Counted from the stretch's first letter, positions 1-11,481 are shown. The stretch: DNA of 64,000 nt from Actinomycetota bacterium (GCA_040754375.1 JBFMCT010000002.1:62001-126000); one strand, 5' to 3'. The notes: generated from the sequence alone by a model not told the origin. Made by a program: numbers and translations.

Positions 1-754
1 GCACGATGCGGGCGAACTCCTCGGGATCGAGGCTGGCCCCTCCGACCAGAGCGCCGTCGATGTCGGGGGCGTCCATGATCTCGGCGATGTTGGACGACTT
101 CACCGACCCGCCGTACTGGATGCGAACGGCGTCGGCCGGACCGTCCCCGTGCAGCCCCCGCACGGTCGCCCGGATCAGCCCGATGGTGGCCTGGGCGTCG
201 TCGGGCGTAGCCGTTCGCCCTGTGCCGATGGCCCAGATGGGCTCGTAGGCGATCACCAGCGTTTCCACCCGCTCGGCCGCCAGGCCGGTCACGGCCGCCT
301 TCACCTGGCCCGTCACCTTGGCCTCGGTCTGGCCCGACTCCCGCTCGTCGAGGGTCTCGCCCACGCACACGATCGGTGTCATGCCGTGCTCGTAGACGGC
401 CTCCAGCTTGCGGCGGACGTCCTCGTCGGTCTCGTGCAGCAACTCCCGGCGCTCGGAGTGGCCCACGATGACGTAGGACACGTTGAGCTTGGCCAGCATG
501 GCCGGGCTGATCTCCCCGGTGAAGGCCCCTTTCTCCTCCCAGTAGCAGTTCTGGGCGCCCAAGGCGATGGGGACGCGGTCGGCCTCGAGGGTCGTCTGGA
601 CGGTCCGCAGGGCCGTGAACGGCGGGTGCACGGACACGTCGACCGCCTCGTAGTCGTCCTTGGTCAGCCAGTGGGAGAGCTTCTGCACCACCTGGAGGGC
701 GTCCAGGTGGTTGTAGTTCATCTTCCAGTTGCCGCTGATGAGTGGCTTGCGCAC
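1..754 (-). CDS. tpiA: Triosephosphate isomerase, 3' end cut by window edge
   Basis: Interconverts dihydroxyacetone phosphate and glyceraldehyde 3-phosphate in cytosolic glycolysis. About 251 codons are visible and the frame is still open at position 1. The N-terminus carries the substrate-binding GNWKMN; the electrophilic histidine lies in VIVGHSERR, the catalytic glutamate in IAYEPIWAIGTG, and the phosphate loop is QYGGSV followed by GALVGGASL. The GTG start lies 2 nt beyond the pgk stop, so it is the last visible gene of a gap-pgk-tpiA operon. All catalytic landmarks are intact; only the last few residues are missing. Confidence 0.97.
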   Translation of the reverse strand, partial: MRKPLISGNWKMNYNHLDALQVVQKLSHWLTKDDYEAVDVSVHPPFTALRTVQTTLEADRVPIALGAQNCYWEEKGAFTGEISPAMLAKLNVSYVIVGHSERRELLHETDEDVRRKLEAVYEHGMTPIVCVGETLDERESGQTEAKVTGQVKAAVTGLAAERVETLVIAYEPIWAIGTGRTATPDDAQATIGLIRATVRGLHGDGPADAVRIQYGGSVKSSNIAEIMDAPDIDGALVGGASLDPEEFARIV

Positions 755-756
755 TT

Positions 757-3832
<3,076 letters not shown>

Positions 3833-3880
3833 GCCCCTAACCGTGACCCGCCGCCGACCGGATGTGCAAGGGCGTAGCGC

Positions 3881-4744
3881 TCAGCGCCCGGGTTCGCGGG
3901 TGTCGATGTCGCGGTGGGAGACCGTGGGCGGGTAGCCGTGGCGGGCCAGGATGTGGCCCAGCTCCTCGGCGATGACGACCGAGCGGTGGTTGCCCCCGGT
4001 GCACCCCACGGCGATCGACAGGTAGGCCTTTCCTTCGCGCACGTAGGCCGGGAGGAGCAGCTCCAAGAGCTCGTCGAGGTGGGCCAGGAACTCCTTGGTA
4101 TCGGACTGGTCGAGCACGTAGCTGCGCACGGCCGGGTGGAGCCCCGTGTGGGGGCGCAGGTCGTCGACCCAGTGGGGGTTGGGCAGGAACCGGCAGTCGA
4201 ACACCAGGTCGACGTCGAGGGGCAGCCCATGCTTGTAGCCGAAGGAGATGACGCTCGTGCGCATACCCGTGGGCCCGTCGCGGGCGAACAGCTCGAGAAC
4301 CCGGTCACGGAGCTGGTGGACGTTGAGCTCGGTCGTGTCGATGACCACGTCGGCCTCCGACTTCACGCCCTCCAGCGCGGCCCGCTCCCTCTGGATGCCC
4401 TCGAGGAGGCGCTCACTGTCGCCGAAGGGGTGGCGGCGGCGAGTGTTCTCGTAGCGGCGTACCAGGGCTTCGTCGGAGGCGTCGAGGAACAGCACCTGCA
4501 GCTCGCGGGCCGAGCGCCGGAGCTGGTCGAGGGCCGGGCTCAGCTCGTCGAGGTACTGCCCGGTGCCCACGACCAGGGCCACCCGCTCGGTGGTCGACCC
4601 GGGTGACTCGACCAGCTCGGCCACCTTGCCGATGAGGGCGGGGGGGAGGTTGTCGATGACGAACCACCCGAGGTCTTCGAACGTGTCGGCCGCCTGGGAC
4701 CGGCCGGCGCCCGACAGCCCGGTGATGATCAGGAACTCGCTCAC
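3881..4744 (-). CDS. rapZ: RapZ-family nucleotide-binding protein (YvcJ)
   Basis: P-loop protein of 287 aa. In enterobacteria RapZ is an RNA-binding adaptor for glmS control; in Gram-positives YvcJ is a nucleotide-hydrolysing protein of less clear role. Walker A is GLSGAGRS near residue 9, FVIDNLPP follows, and the conserved C-terminal domain shows DCRFLPNPHW and IAVGCTGGNHRSV. It overlaps the upstream coiled-coil gene by 4 nt (ATGA), so the two are co-transcribed, and it precedes yvcK as in most actinobacteria. Confidence 0.95.
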   Translation of the reverse strand: MSEFLIITGLSGAGRSQAADTFEDLGWFVIDNLPPALIGKVAELVESPGSTTERVALVVGTGQYLDELSPALDQLRRSARELQVLFLDASDEALVRRYENTRRRHPFGDSERLLEGIQRERAALEGVKSEADVVIDTTELNVHQLRDRVLELFARDGPTGMRTSVISFGYKHGLPLDVDLVFDCRFLPNPHWVDDLRPHTGLHPAVRSYVLDQSDTKEFLAHLDELLELLLPAYVREGKAYLSIAVGCTGGNHRSVVIAEELGHILARHGYPPTVSHRDIDTREPGR

Positions 4745-5142
4745 GATCTCCCGATGGTGACTGCCGCCAGCACGAGGCCGGCCACCGCGATCATCAGCGC
4801 CAGGTTGGTGTAGACGAACCTTACGAACTGGCGCTGCATCTCGATGCGGATGTCACCGAAGCCCGAACGCATCTCCGTCCGCAGGTCGGCAGTCTCGACG
4901 CGCAGGTCGGCCATCTCGCCGCGCAGGGCCGCCCCCAGGTCGGCCATCTCGCCGCGCAGGGCCGCCCCCAGGTCGGCCATCTCGCCGCGCAGGGCCATCC
5001 CCAGCCCGTCGACGTCCGACCGGCGGGCGAGGTCGGCGTAGCCGACGGGAGGCAGGAGGTTCATCAGGATGGTTGCCGGTCGCGGACCGATCGAGTGCTC
5101 GAGCGCGGCGTGGAGGTCGCGCCGGTCTTGGTCGTGCCCCAT
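4741..5142 (-). CDS. Small coiled-coil protein with C-terminal membrane anchor
   Basis: Unassigned protein of 133 aa. Residues about 48-100 form a coiled coil built on three near-identical 11-residue units (core ALRGEMADLGA), followed by an amphipathic stretch and one hydrophobic membrane segment at the C-terminus (about residues 111-130). The arrangement resembles the general CCDC90/DUF1640 design, but I do not claim membership. It is the first gene of the rapZ-yvcK transcript: the ATG has GGGG upstream and the stop overlaps the rapZ start by 4 nt. Function unknown; a membrane-tethered oligomer linked to RapZ/YvcK is a possibility only. Confidence 0.8.
   Translation of the reverse strand: MGHDQDRRDLHAALEHSIGPRPATILMNLLPPVGYADLARRSDVDGLGMALRGEMADLGAALRGEMADLGAALRGEMADLRVETADLRTEMRSGFGDIRIEMQRQFVRFVYTNLALMIAVAGLVLAAVTIGRS
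4921..5010. repeat. 33-bp tandem repeat inside coding sequence
   Basis: Two exact 33-bp units (4921-4953 and 4954-4986) and a partial third encode the 11-residue coiled-coil units of the gene above. A unit length divisible by 3 keeps the frame, so copy number could vary without breaking the gene. Confidence 0.85.
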
Positions 5143-5189
5143 GGGTTCCCCTTTGTCGGTGGGACGGTACGGGGGAAGAGCATGCGCTC

Positions 5190-5195
5190 AGTATA
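5190..5195 (-). promoter_or_regulatory. -10 element for coiled-coil/rapZ/yvcK operon
   Basis: TATACT on the minus strand, about 48 nt before the ATG at 5142 and just downstream of the convergently ordered methyltransferase stop. It is the best -10 in this gap; no convincing -35 is visible. Confidence 0.5.
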
Positions 5196-5211
5196 ACAAG
5201 GGGCTATGACA

Positions 5212-5952
5212 TCAGCGGTGGGGTGGCGCCTTCTCGGCCAGGAGGAAGAGCAGGCGCGGGACGGTCGCGGCCTCTCGGTACTCGGTGGCCCGGGCCAGGA
5301 AGCCGGGGGGCGGGGCCGGTTCGTCCATGCGCCTCAGGTAGAGACCTGCGCCCGCCATGGCGTTCACGTAGCGGGACAGGGGCCGGTGGACGAAGGGGAT
5401 GAACACGTCCTTCTCGACCTCCTCCAGCGTCTTGTCCTCGAGGAGGTAGGGCCCGATCCGCCAGTACTGCTCGTCGAGGATGTGGTCGTCGATCCAACCC
5501 GAGCCCGGGGTCTGCAGCAGCGGGTGGTTGAGGAAGAACAGGAAGCGGCCCCCGGCCCTCAAGACCCGCCCGACCTCGGCCAGGGCCCCGTCCACGTCGT
5601 CGATGTGCTCGAACACCAGGCAGGCCACCACGGCGTCGAACGAACCCGTCGCGAACGGCAGGGAAGCGGCTTGCGCCCGCCCGAAGGACGGCCCCCCGCC
5701 CCGCTCCCGGGCGACGGTGAGCTGGGCCCACGTCGGGTCCACGCCGACCACTCGGCGGGAACCGACGCCCGGGCCGCACGCCAGGCGGGCTACCTGTCCC
5801 TCCCCCGTGCCCACGTCGAGCACGCTGACGGCCCCCGCCAGGTGCTCGGCGGCCATGGGCAGGATCTGCTCGGCGTACTCGGCGTCGGCTCCTTCGGTGA
5901 AGCCGTCCTGCCACCACCGGGCGTTGGACTCCCAGGGGTCGGCGTCAGCCAT
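5212..5952 (-). CDS. SAM-dependent class I methyltransferase
   Basis: Protein of 246 aa with a Rossmann methyltransferase core: motif I VLDVGTGEGQVARLA at about 44-58, acidic motif II VVGVDPTW, the post-motif FDAVVACLVFEHIDD typical of UbiE/Methyltransf_11 proteins, and VLRAGGRFLFF. The substrate cannot be told from sequence; the C-terminal region (PLLQTPGSGWIDDHIL) is that of uncharacterised small-molecule methyltransferases. The start overlaps the end of uvrC by 8 nt, so it is probably co-transcribed with uvrC. It separates uvrC from rapZ, which are adjacent in many relatives. Confidence 0.85.
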   Translation of the reverse strand: MADADPWESNARWWQDGFTEGADAEYAEQILPMAAEHLAGAVSVLDVGTGEGQVARLACGPGVGSRRVVGVDPTWAQLTVARERGGGPSFGRAQAASLPFATGSFDAVVACLVFEHIDDVDGALAEVGRVLRAGGRFLFFLNHPLLQTPGSGWIDDHILDEQYWRIGPYLLEDKTLEEVEKDVFIPFVHRPLSRYVNAMAGAGLYLRRMDEPAPPPGFLARATEYREAATVPRLLFLLAEKAPPHR

Positions 5953-7801
5953 GGAGCGACTGGTGGACGGCCCGGGCCACCGTCTCGGGCAGCCAAGGCA
6001 GGGCCATCAGGTCGTCGAGGGCAGCCCCCTTCACGGCGTTGACGCCTCCCAGCTCCTTGACGAGGCGGGCCTTGCGGGCCGGCCCTAGGCCGGGGACGCC
6101 GTCGAGGGCACTACGGGTCATGCGCTTGCCCCGCAGCTCGCGGTGGTAGGAGACGGCGAAGCGATGGGCCTCGTCGCGCGCCCTCTGGAGCAGGTAGAGG
6201 GCCTCGGACTGCCGGGGGATGCGGACGGGGTCGGTCTGGCCCGGCAGGTAGACCTCCTCGAAGCGCTTGGCCAGGCTGGCCAGGGCGATCTCGTCCTCCA
6301 GGCCCATCTGCTCGACGACCTTCACGGCCACGTCGAGCTGGAGGTGGCCGCCGTCGACCAGCATGAGGTTGGGGGTGTAGGAGAAGCGCCGGGAACGCTC
6401 GGCCACGGGCTGGTTGCGCTCCTCGACGAGCCTGGACAGGCGGCGGGTGAGCACCTCCTCCATGGCCGCCAGGTCGTCGTTGACCGACGCCTCGCGGATC
6501 TTGAACCGCCGGTAGTCGGCCTTCTTGGGCAGGCCGTCCTCCATGACGACCATCGACCCCACGTAGTCGCTGCCCTGGACGTGGCTCATGTCGAAGCACT
6601 CGATCCGCAGCGGGGCAGTGGGCAGCTCCAGGGCCTCCTGGAGGGCGTTGAGAGCCTTGGCCCGGGCGTTGTGGTCCGACGAGCGCTTGAGCCGGTGGCG
6701 GACGAACTCCTCTTGGGCGTTCTGGGTGACGGTGGCCAGCAGGGACCGCTTGTCTCCCCGCTGGGGCACCCTGACCACCACCTTCGTGCCTCGCTGTTCG
6801 CTCAGCCAGCGCACGTAGAGGTCGGGGTCCTCGGGCTCGACGGGCACCAGCACCTCGTGGGGGACACCGGCCACCTCCGGCTCGGCGTAGAGGCCCTCCA
6901 GGACGTGGCCCACGAGCTGGGCGGGCGTCACGTCCTGCACCTTGTCGAGCACGAAGCCCTTGCGCCCCACCATGCGGCCCCGGCGCACGTAGAAGACCTG
7001 GACCGACGCCTCCAGGTCGTCGTCGGCGATCCCGACCACGTCGAGGTCCTCGGGCCGCTCGGTGACCATGTCCTGCTTCTCGATCACCTTGCGGACGTTG
7101 GCCAGGCGGTCTCGCAGCCGGGCGGCCCGCTCGAACTCCTGGAGGTCGGCGGCCTCGCGCATCTCGGTCTCCAGCCGCTTGACGACGGGCTGGGTATCCC
7201 CGTCGAGGAAGTCGATCAGCTCCTCGACGAGGCGGTCGTAGTCCTCCTTGGTGATCTCGCCCACGCACGGCCCCGCGCACTTCTCGATGTGGAACTCCAG
7301 GCAGGGGCGCCCCAGGCGGTGGTGGGTGTTGAACTTGGCGGGGGAGCAGGCCCGGATGGGGAACGTGCGCCGCAGCAGGTCGAGGGTCTTGCGGATGGCG
7401 TAGGCGTGCCCGTAGGGCCCGAAGTAGCGGTTGCCCTTGCGCTTGGCCCCCCGCACGACCATGGCCCGGGGCCACTGCTCGCTCATGGTCAGGGCCAGGA
7501 ACGGGTAGCTCTTGTCGTCGCGCAGGCGGATGTTGAACCGGGGCCGGTGCTGTTTGATCAGGCTGTACTCGAGCATGAGGGCCTCGACGTCGTTGCGCAC
7601 CTGGATCCACTCCACCGTCTCGGCGGCGGCCACCATCTGGGCGGTGCGGGGGGCGAGCGTGGCCGGGTTGGCGAAGTAGTTCGACAGCCGGCTGCGCAAG
7701 GACTTGGCCTTGCCCACGTAGATGACCCGGCCCTCGCCGTCTCGGAACTGGTAGGAGCCGGGGGCGTCGGGGATGGTCCCGGCCGGCGGACGCTGCAGCA
7801 T
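5945..7801 (-). CDS. uvrC: UvrABC excinuclease subunit C
   Basis: Makes the dual incisions in nucleotide excision repair. The product is 618 aa. The N-terminal GIY-YIG nuclease shows GSYQF and VIYVGKAKSLRSRL, a central UVR motif (LQEFERAARLRDRL) binds UvrB, and the C-terminal RNase H-like nuclease contains ECFDMSHVQG and MLVDGG. The HhH region ends in DGVPGLGPARKARLVKELG. The minus-strand hexamer TAGAAT lies 8 nt before the ATG, so transcription may begin at or near the start codon. Divergent from the HTH/nucleotidyltransferase pair. Confidence 0.97.
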   Translation of the reverse strand: MLQRPPAGTIPDAPGSYQFRDGEGRVIYVGKAKSLRSRLSNYFANPATLAPRTAQMVAAAETVEWIQVRNDVEALMLEYSLIKQHRPRFNIRLRDDKSYPFLALTMSEQWPRAMVVRGAKRKGNRYFGPYGHAYAIRKTLDLLRRTFPIRACSPAKFNTHHRLGRPCLEFHIEKCAGPCVGEITKEDYDRLVEELIDFLDGDTQPVVKRLETEMREAADLQEFERAARLRDRLANVRKVIEKQDMVTERPEDLDVVGIADDDLEASVQVFYVRRGRMVGRKGFVLDKVQDVTPAQLVGHVLEGLYAEPEVAGVPHEVLVPVEPEDPDLYVRWLSEQRGTKVVVRVPQRGDKRSLLATVTQNAQEEFVRHRLKRSSDHNARAKALNALQEALELPTAPLRIECFDMSHVQGSDYVGSMVVMEDGLPKKADYRRFKIREASVNDDLAAMEEVLTRRLSRLVEERNQPVAERSRRFSYTPNLMLVDGGHLQLDVAVKVVEQMGLEDEIALASLAKRFEEVYLPGQTDPVRIPRQSEALYLLQRARDEAHRFAVSYHRELRGKRMTRSALDGVPGLGPARKARLVKELGGVNAVKGAALDDLMALPWLPETVARAVHQSLHG

Positions 7802-7809
7802 CGCTCCCC

Positions 7810-7837
7810 ATTCTACCGATGACGTTTCTGGTATCTT
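7810..7837. promoter_or_regulatory. Back-to-back -10 elements of uvrC and the HTH gene
   Basis: TAGAAT on the minus strand (7815-7810) sits 8 nt before the uvrC ATG. TATCTT on the plus strand (7832-7837) sits 8 nt before the GTG at 7846. The -35 regions are weak. The two promoters face apart and overlap, so one regulator could affect both. Confidence 0.45.
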
Positions 7838-7845
7838 GCGCCCTG

Positions 7846-8163
7846 GTGGACGCGGCGACGTACCTCAACCAGGCCCGGCGGGCAGCGGGGCTCACCCAGC
7901 GCGAGCTGGCCGCCCGCAGCGGCGTGCCCCAGCCGGCCATCGCCCGCATCGAGAGGGGCCGCCAGGTCCCCCGCTACGACACGCTGGTCCGCCTCCTCAA
8001 GGCGTGCGGCCACGAACTGCAGCTCGAAGAACGCGACGACAACGGTGTGAACCGGGGCCAGGTGCGTAGCTGGTTGGCCCTCTCGCCGGCCGACCGGTCC
8101 AAGGGCCTCGTCGCCTACGGTCGCTTCCTCGACCGCCTCCAGCAGGCCCGCAAGGTGAGTTGA
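7846..8163 (+). CDS. XRE-type helix-turn-helix protein, putative antitoxin/regulator
   Basis: Cytosolic DNA-binding protein of about 105 aa. The HTH (LNQARRAAGLTQRELAARSG then VPQPAIARIERGRQVP) occupies roughly residues 5-45, followed by a short helical tail. I chose GTG 7846 because a TATCTT hexamer lies 8 nt upstream, suggesting a leaderless message; ATG 7819 is an in-frame alternative adding nine residues. The stop overlaps the TTG start of the nucleotidyltransferase gene by 4 nt, so the pair is tightly coupled, as in antitoxin-toxin operons. It could also simply be an autoregulator. Confidence 0.8.
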   Translation: MDAATYLNQARRAAGLTQRELAARSGVPQPAIARIERGRQVPRYDTLVRLLKACGHELQLEERDDNGVNRGQVRSWLALSPADRSKGLVAYGRFLDRLQQARKVS

Positions 8164-8678
8164 AGCCCCTGTTCGACCCCGAGAGGGCTTTCCGCACGTT
8201 CAACCGCCACGAGGTGAGGTACGTGGTGATCGGCGGTTACGCGGCCGGGCTGATCGGTGCGCCCCTCGTGACCAACGACGTCGACATCTGCTACGACCGT
8301 TCCCCCGGCAACCTCGAAAGCCTGGCTCAGGCGCTGGTCGAGCTCGGTGCCAAGGTCCGGGTCGCCGGGGTCGAGGAGGACCTGCCCTTCATCCTTGACG
8401 CCCGGACGCTGGCCGCCGGGGACTCGTTCACGTTCAGCTCCGAGGCTGGGGACATCGACGTCCTCGGCACCCCGAGCGGTTCGGGGGGCTACCAGGACCT
8501 TGATCGCTCGGCTTCGAACTTTGACCTCGGCGAGGGGCTGGTCGTGAGGGTCGTCTCCCTCGGTGACCTAATGCGCATGAAAGCGGCCGCCGGCCGACCA
8601 AAGGACTTGTTCCACCTGTCGGTCCTGGAAGCCGTCCGGGACGAGATCACCAAGCAGGAAGATCCGGGGTCGCGGTAG
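8160..8678 (+). CDS. Nucleotidyltransferase-fold protein, putative toxin of HTH pair
   Basis: Protein of 172 aa with a minimal nucleotidyltransferase pattern: YVVIGGYAAGLIGAP followed by TNDVDICYD, i.e. G-G then D-x-D for metal binding, and a third acidic position in GDIDVLG. This resembles the AbiEii/DUF6036-like nucleotidyltransferases that accompany HTH proteins in toxin-antitoxin and abortive-infection modules (family knowledge; assignment by eye). The TTG start at 8160 overlaps the upstream stop by 4 nt. Targets would be tRNA or another nucleic acid if it acts like AbiEii; a non-toxic NTase is the alternative. Confidence 0.7.
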   Translation: MKPLFDPERAFRTFNRHEVRYVVIGGYAAGLIGAPLVTNDVDICYDRSPGNLESLAQALVELGAKVRVAGVEEDLPFILDARTLAAGDSFTFSSEAGDIDVLGTPSGSGGYQDLDRSASNFDLGEGLVVRVVSLGDLMRMKAAAGRPKDLFHLSVLEAVRDEITKQEDPGSR

Positions 8679-8680
8679 GG

Positions 8681-8716
8681 TTGTGATCAACGCCGGGCCT
8701 GGTATCCCGGTCACAA
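8681..8716 (+). promoter_or_regulatory. Possible nadA promoter with 6-bp dyad
   Basis: TTGTGA (8681-8686) and TATCCC (8703-8708) are spaced by 16 nt and could act as -35/-10. TTGTGA is mirrored by TCACAA at 8711-8716, giving an inverted repeat around the presumed -10. No known NAD regulator motif is recognised. Confidence 0.3.
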
Positions 8717-8805
8717 TCTGCTTCCGAGGCCGACAACCCCGCGGTGGGCGACCAGGCTGTCCCCGCCGGCCGAGAATCGGAGCTTCAGGCAAAGGGGACA
8801 CTCGT

Positions 8806-9900
8806 ATGTTCCGAATCCAGGCGGCGCTCCCTGACCACTACACCCACGCGACTCCCGAGAAGCTTGAGGCCGCGATCGCGGCGGCCAAGTCGGCCCTCGG
8901 CGACCGGCTGCTGATCCTCGGCCACCACTACCAGCGCGAGGAGGTGATGCGCTGGGCCGACGCCCGGGGTGACTCGTTCGGGCTGTCCCGGCTGGCGGCC
9001 GGCAACCACTCCGCCGAGTACATCGTGTTCTGCGGCGTGCACTTCATGGCGGAATCCGCCGACATCCTCACCGCCGAACACCAGGTGGTGGTGCTGCCCG
9101 ACCTCAACGCCGGCTGCTCGATGGCCGACATGGCCGACCTCGACTCGGTCGAGACGGCCTGGGACGAGCTGGCGGCGGTGACCGACGTCGAGCGGGTCGT
9201 GCCCATCACCTACATGAACTCCTCGGCCGCCCTCAAGGCGTTCGTCGGTCGCCAGGGGGGCGCGGTGTGCACTTCGTCCAACGCCCGGGCGGTGATCTCC
9301 TGGGCCCTGGCGCGGGGCGACAAGCTCCTGTTCTTCCCCGACCAGCACCTGGGCCGCAACACCGCCTACCAGCTCGGCTTCGGTGCGGGGGAGATGGCCG
9401 TATGGGACCCCAGGCGCGACCTCGGCGGCCTGGAGGACGCCGACGTGAAGGCATCGACCTTCCTGCTCTGGAAAGGGCACTGCTCGGTGCACCAGCGGTT
9501 CCAGGTGGCGCACGTGGAGGCTTTCCGGTCCGAGCACCCCGACGGCCTGGTGATCGTCCATCCCGAGTGCTCCCACGAGGTGGTCGAGCGGGCCGACCAG
9601 GTCGGCTCCACCGACTTCATCATCAGGGCGGTGGAGGCCGCGCCGGCCGGTACGGTGATCGGCGTGGGGACCGAGGTCCACCTCGTGCAGCGGCTGGCGG
9701 CCGAGCACCCCGACCGCACGGTGGTGTCCCTCGACCCGCTGGTATGCCCGTGCTCGACCATGTTCCGCATCGACGCCGCCCACCTGGCCTGGTGCCTCGA
9801 CAACTTGGTGGCCGGCACGGTCGTCAACCGCATCACGGTCGACCCCGAGACGGCCGCCTGGGCCCGGGTCGCCCTCGAACGGATGCTGGAGATCGTGTAG
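8806..9900 (+). CDS. nadA: Quinolinate synthase
   Basis: 4Fe-4S enzyme condensing iminoaspartate with dihydroxyacetone phosphate to quinolinate in de novo NAD synthesis; about 364 aa. Motifs are LGHHYQREEV, VFCGVHFMAESA with the first cluster cysteine, TYMNSSAALK, IVHPECSHEV with the second cysteine, and CPCSTM with the third. ATG 8806 is chosen because AAAGGGGA precedes it; an open extension back to 8683 looks non-coding. nadB and nadC are not adjacent: the next gene is a glycosyltransferase 3 nt downstream. Confidence 0.96.
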   Translation: MFRIQAALPDHYTHATPEKLEAAIAAAKSALGDRLLILGHHYQREEVMRWADARGDSFGLSRLAAGNHSAEYIVFCGVHFMAESADILTAEHQVVVLPDLNAGCSMADMADLDSVETAWDELAAVTDVERVVPITYMNSSAALKAFVGRQGGAVCTSSNARAVISWALARGDKLLFFPDQHLGRNTAYQLGFGAGEMAVWDPRRDLGGLEDADVKASTFLLWKGHCSVHQRFQVAHVEAFRSEHPDGLVIVHPECSHEVVERADQVGSTDFIIRAVEAAPAGTVIGVGTEVHLVQRLAAEHPDRTVVSLDPLVCPCSTMFRIDAAHLAWCLDNLVAGTVVNRITVDPETAAWARVALERMLEIV

Positions 9901-9903
9901 CCC

Positions 9904-10818
9904 ATGGCGGCGGACATCAGCATCGTCACGGTCACCTTCGGCGACATGGAGGACGCCACCCGGGTTGGGACGGGGTTGGAGGCGGCCCAGCGTACGGGCG
10001 GGGAGCCGGCCATGGAGGTCATCGTGGTGGCCGTGGGGGCCGCCGGCCAGGCCGCGGCCAAGCAGCTCATCGACCTGACGGCGGGGACCTCGCTGGCCCC
10101 GGTCCTGGTCGCCGTGGCCGAGGGGACCGGCTACAGCGCGGCGGCCAACGCGGGCGTGGCCCGCACCACGGGCAGCATCGTCGTCGTGGCCGCCCCCGAG
10201 GTGTCGTTCCACCAGCGGTTCCTGCGCAGGCTGCGTCAGGAGGCCGCCGGCACCTGGGACTTCCTCGCCCCCGCGGTACGCGAGGGCGAGAGCGGCCAGA
10301 CGGCCACGGGCGCGACCCGCCGCAGCCGCACCCACCGCCTGGTGACCATCGAGACCCCGTTCCGGGGCGACGCCGAGGTCGTGCCCGCGGGCAACGCGGC
10401 GTGCGTCATCGTGCGCCGTCACGTCCTCGACCGCCGGGTGGCCGAGGTGGAAGGCCTGTTCGACCCGGCCTACCTGACGGCCGACGACCTCGACCTGTTC
10501 TGGTGGGCGCAGGAGCGGGGGCTCGTCGTGCGCTACGTCCCCAACCTGATCGTGGGCCGGGCGGTCGGCACCGAGGTCCTGCCCACCAGCCCCGAACGGC
10601 GCCAGTCCATGGCCAACTACCGGGTCACCGTCTGGAAGTACGCCGGCCGCACCGACCTAACCGGCTGGCTCCTCGGAGAAGCCGCCCTCATCGGCGAGGA
10701 GGTCGGTGCCGGCGGCCTCTCCGGCCTGCGCCGCTACCTCGGCTCCTGGCGTGACACCGCCCGCACCGCCACCGCCATCCGCCGCCGCCGCGGCCGCGTC
10801 CGGGGGCCTGGCGGGTAG
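9904..10818 (+). CDS. Family 2 (GT-A) glycosyltransferase
   Basis: Protein of 304 aa that fits the GT2 pattern: an N-terminal strand ISIVTVTFGD, a TGYSAAANAGVART segment equivalent to the NRG/A loop, PAGNAACVIVRRHVLD as the acceptor-side strand, and FDPAYLTADDLDLFWWA carrying the ED-type catalytic acids. The C-terminus is basic. It starts 3 nt after nadA, so it is likely co-transcribed, but functionally belongs with the surface-polymer genes that follow. Donor and acceptor cannot be told. Confidence 0.78.
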   Translation: MAADISIVTVTFGDMEDATRVGTGLEAAQRTGGEPAMEVIVVAVGAAGQAAAKQLIDLTAGTSLAPVLVAVAEGTGYSAAANAGVARTTGSIVVVAAPEVSFHQRFLRRLRQEAAGTWDFLAPAVREGESGQTATGATRRSRTHRLVTIETPFRGDAEVVPAGNAACVIVRRHVLDRRVAEVEGLFDPAYLTADDLDLFWWAQERGLVVRYVPNLIVGRAVGTEVLPTSPERRQSMANYRVTVWKYAGRTDLTGWLLGEAALIGEEVGAGGLSGLRRYLGSWRDTARTATAIRRRRGRVRGPGG

Positions 10819-10821
10819 CAG

Positions 10822-11481
10822 TCAGGACGAGGGCCAATCCCCCAGGGCCGACCTCGCCCGCTCCAGGTCGGACTGGGTGTCGACCTCGCGGGCCACCACC
10901 TCGAATGCTGGCAACGGAAGGAACCGCTCCAGGGCCTGGTACACGTAGCCATCGGCATCGCGCAGGTGCTCCGGCCGGACGAAGGCGGGCCCGCACCATT
11001 CGTAGTCCGTGGCCACTGAACGGCGGAACCCGGTGATCTCCCCTGTGCTGCCGCGAGTCACGAACACGGCCTCGTCAGTGCCTGATCGGCAGATGCCGAG
11101 AAGAGGTGGGCCGGTGGCCTCACAGCGCTCCATGAAAGCGTGGAAGCTCGACGGCTCGATCAGTAAGTCGCCGTCCAGGGCCAGGAAGGGCCGGTCTCCG
11201 ATGTGGCGAACGGCTCGTAAGGTGCTGTCGAGCGTCGTCGTGCGGGAGTAGTCGGGGTTACGCACGAAGATGGCGTCGGGGCGGCGGCTGCTCACGTGAC
11301 GCACCACTTGTTCCTCGCGGTAGCCGACGACCACCCGCAGGTCCTCCACCTCGGCCAGCAGATCGAGCTGGTGGTCGATGATCGAGCGCCCGTCGACGGC
11401 CACCAGGCACTTCGGGATGCCCACTCCGAGGCGGGAGCCCGTGCCTGCGGCGCCGATCACAACGGTGTCAACAGCCGGCAC
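10822..11481 (-). CDS. NTP transferase (sugar/choline-phosphate nucleotidylyltransferase type)
   Basis: About 219 aa. The GT-A-like nucleotidyltransferase start VIGAAGTGSRLG, then IPKCLVAVDGRSIIDH, and the metal-binding FLALDGDLLI are those of the GlmU-N/LicC/PntC group, which makes NDP-sugars, CDP-choline or other CDP-alcohols. The start is uncertain. GTG 11481 preserves the first strand but overlaps the HAD gene by 25 nt; GTG 11460 would give a tidy 4-nt overlap but leave only VIGAAG. A CDP-glycerol-phosphotransferase-like gene across the divergent promoter makes a cytidylyltransferase role attractive (inference). Confidence 0.75.
   Translation of the reverse strand: MPAVDTVVIGAAGTGSRLGVGIPKCLVAVDGRSIIDHQLDLLAEVEDLRVVVGYREEQVVRHVSSRRPDAIFVRNPDYSRTTTLDSTLRAVRHIGDRPFLALDGDLLIEPSSFHAFMERCEATGPPLLGICRSGTDEAVFVTRGSTGEITGFRRSVATDYEWCGPAFVRPEHLRDADGYVYQALERFLPLPAFEVVAREVDTQSDLERARSALGDWPSS

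Noticed and set aside
4921-5010. Tandem repeats considered as a CRISPR-like array
   Set aside because: Units are contiguous with no spacers, 33 bp each, and encode in-frame coiled-coil repeats.
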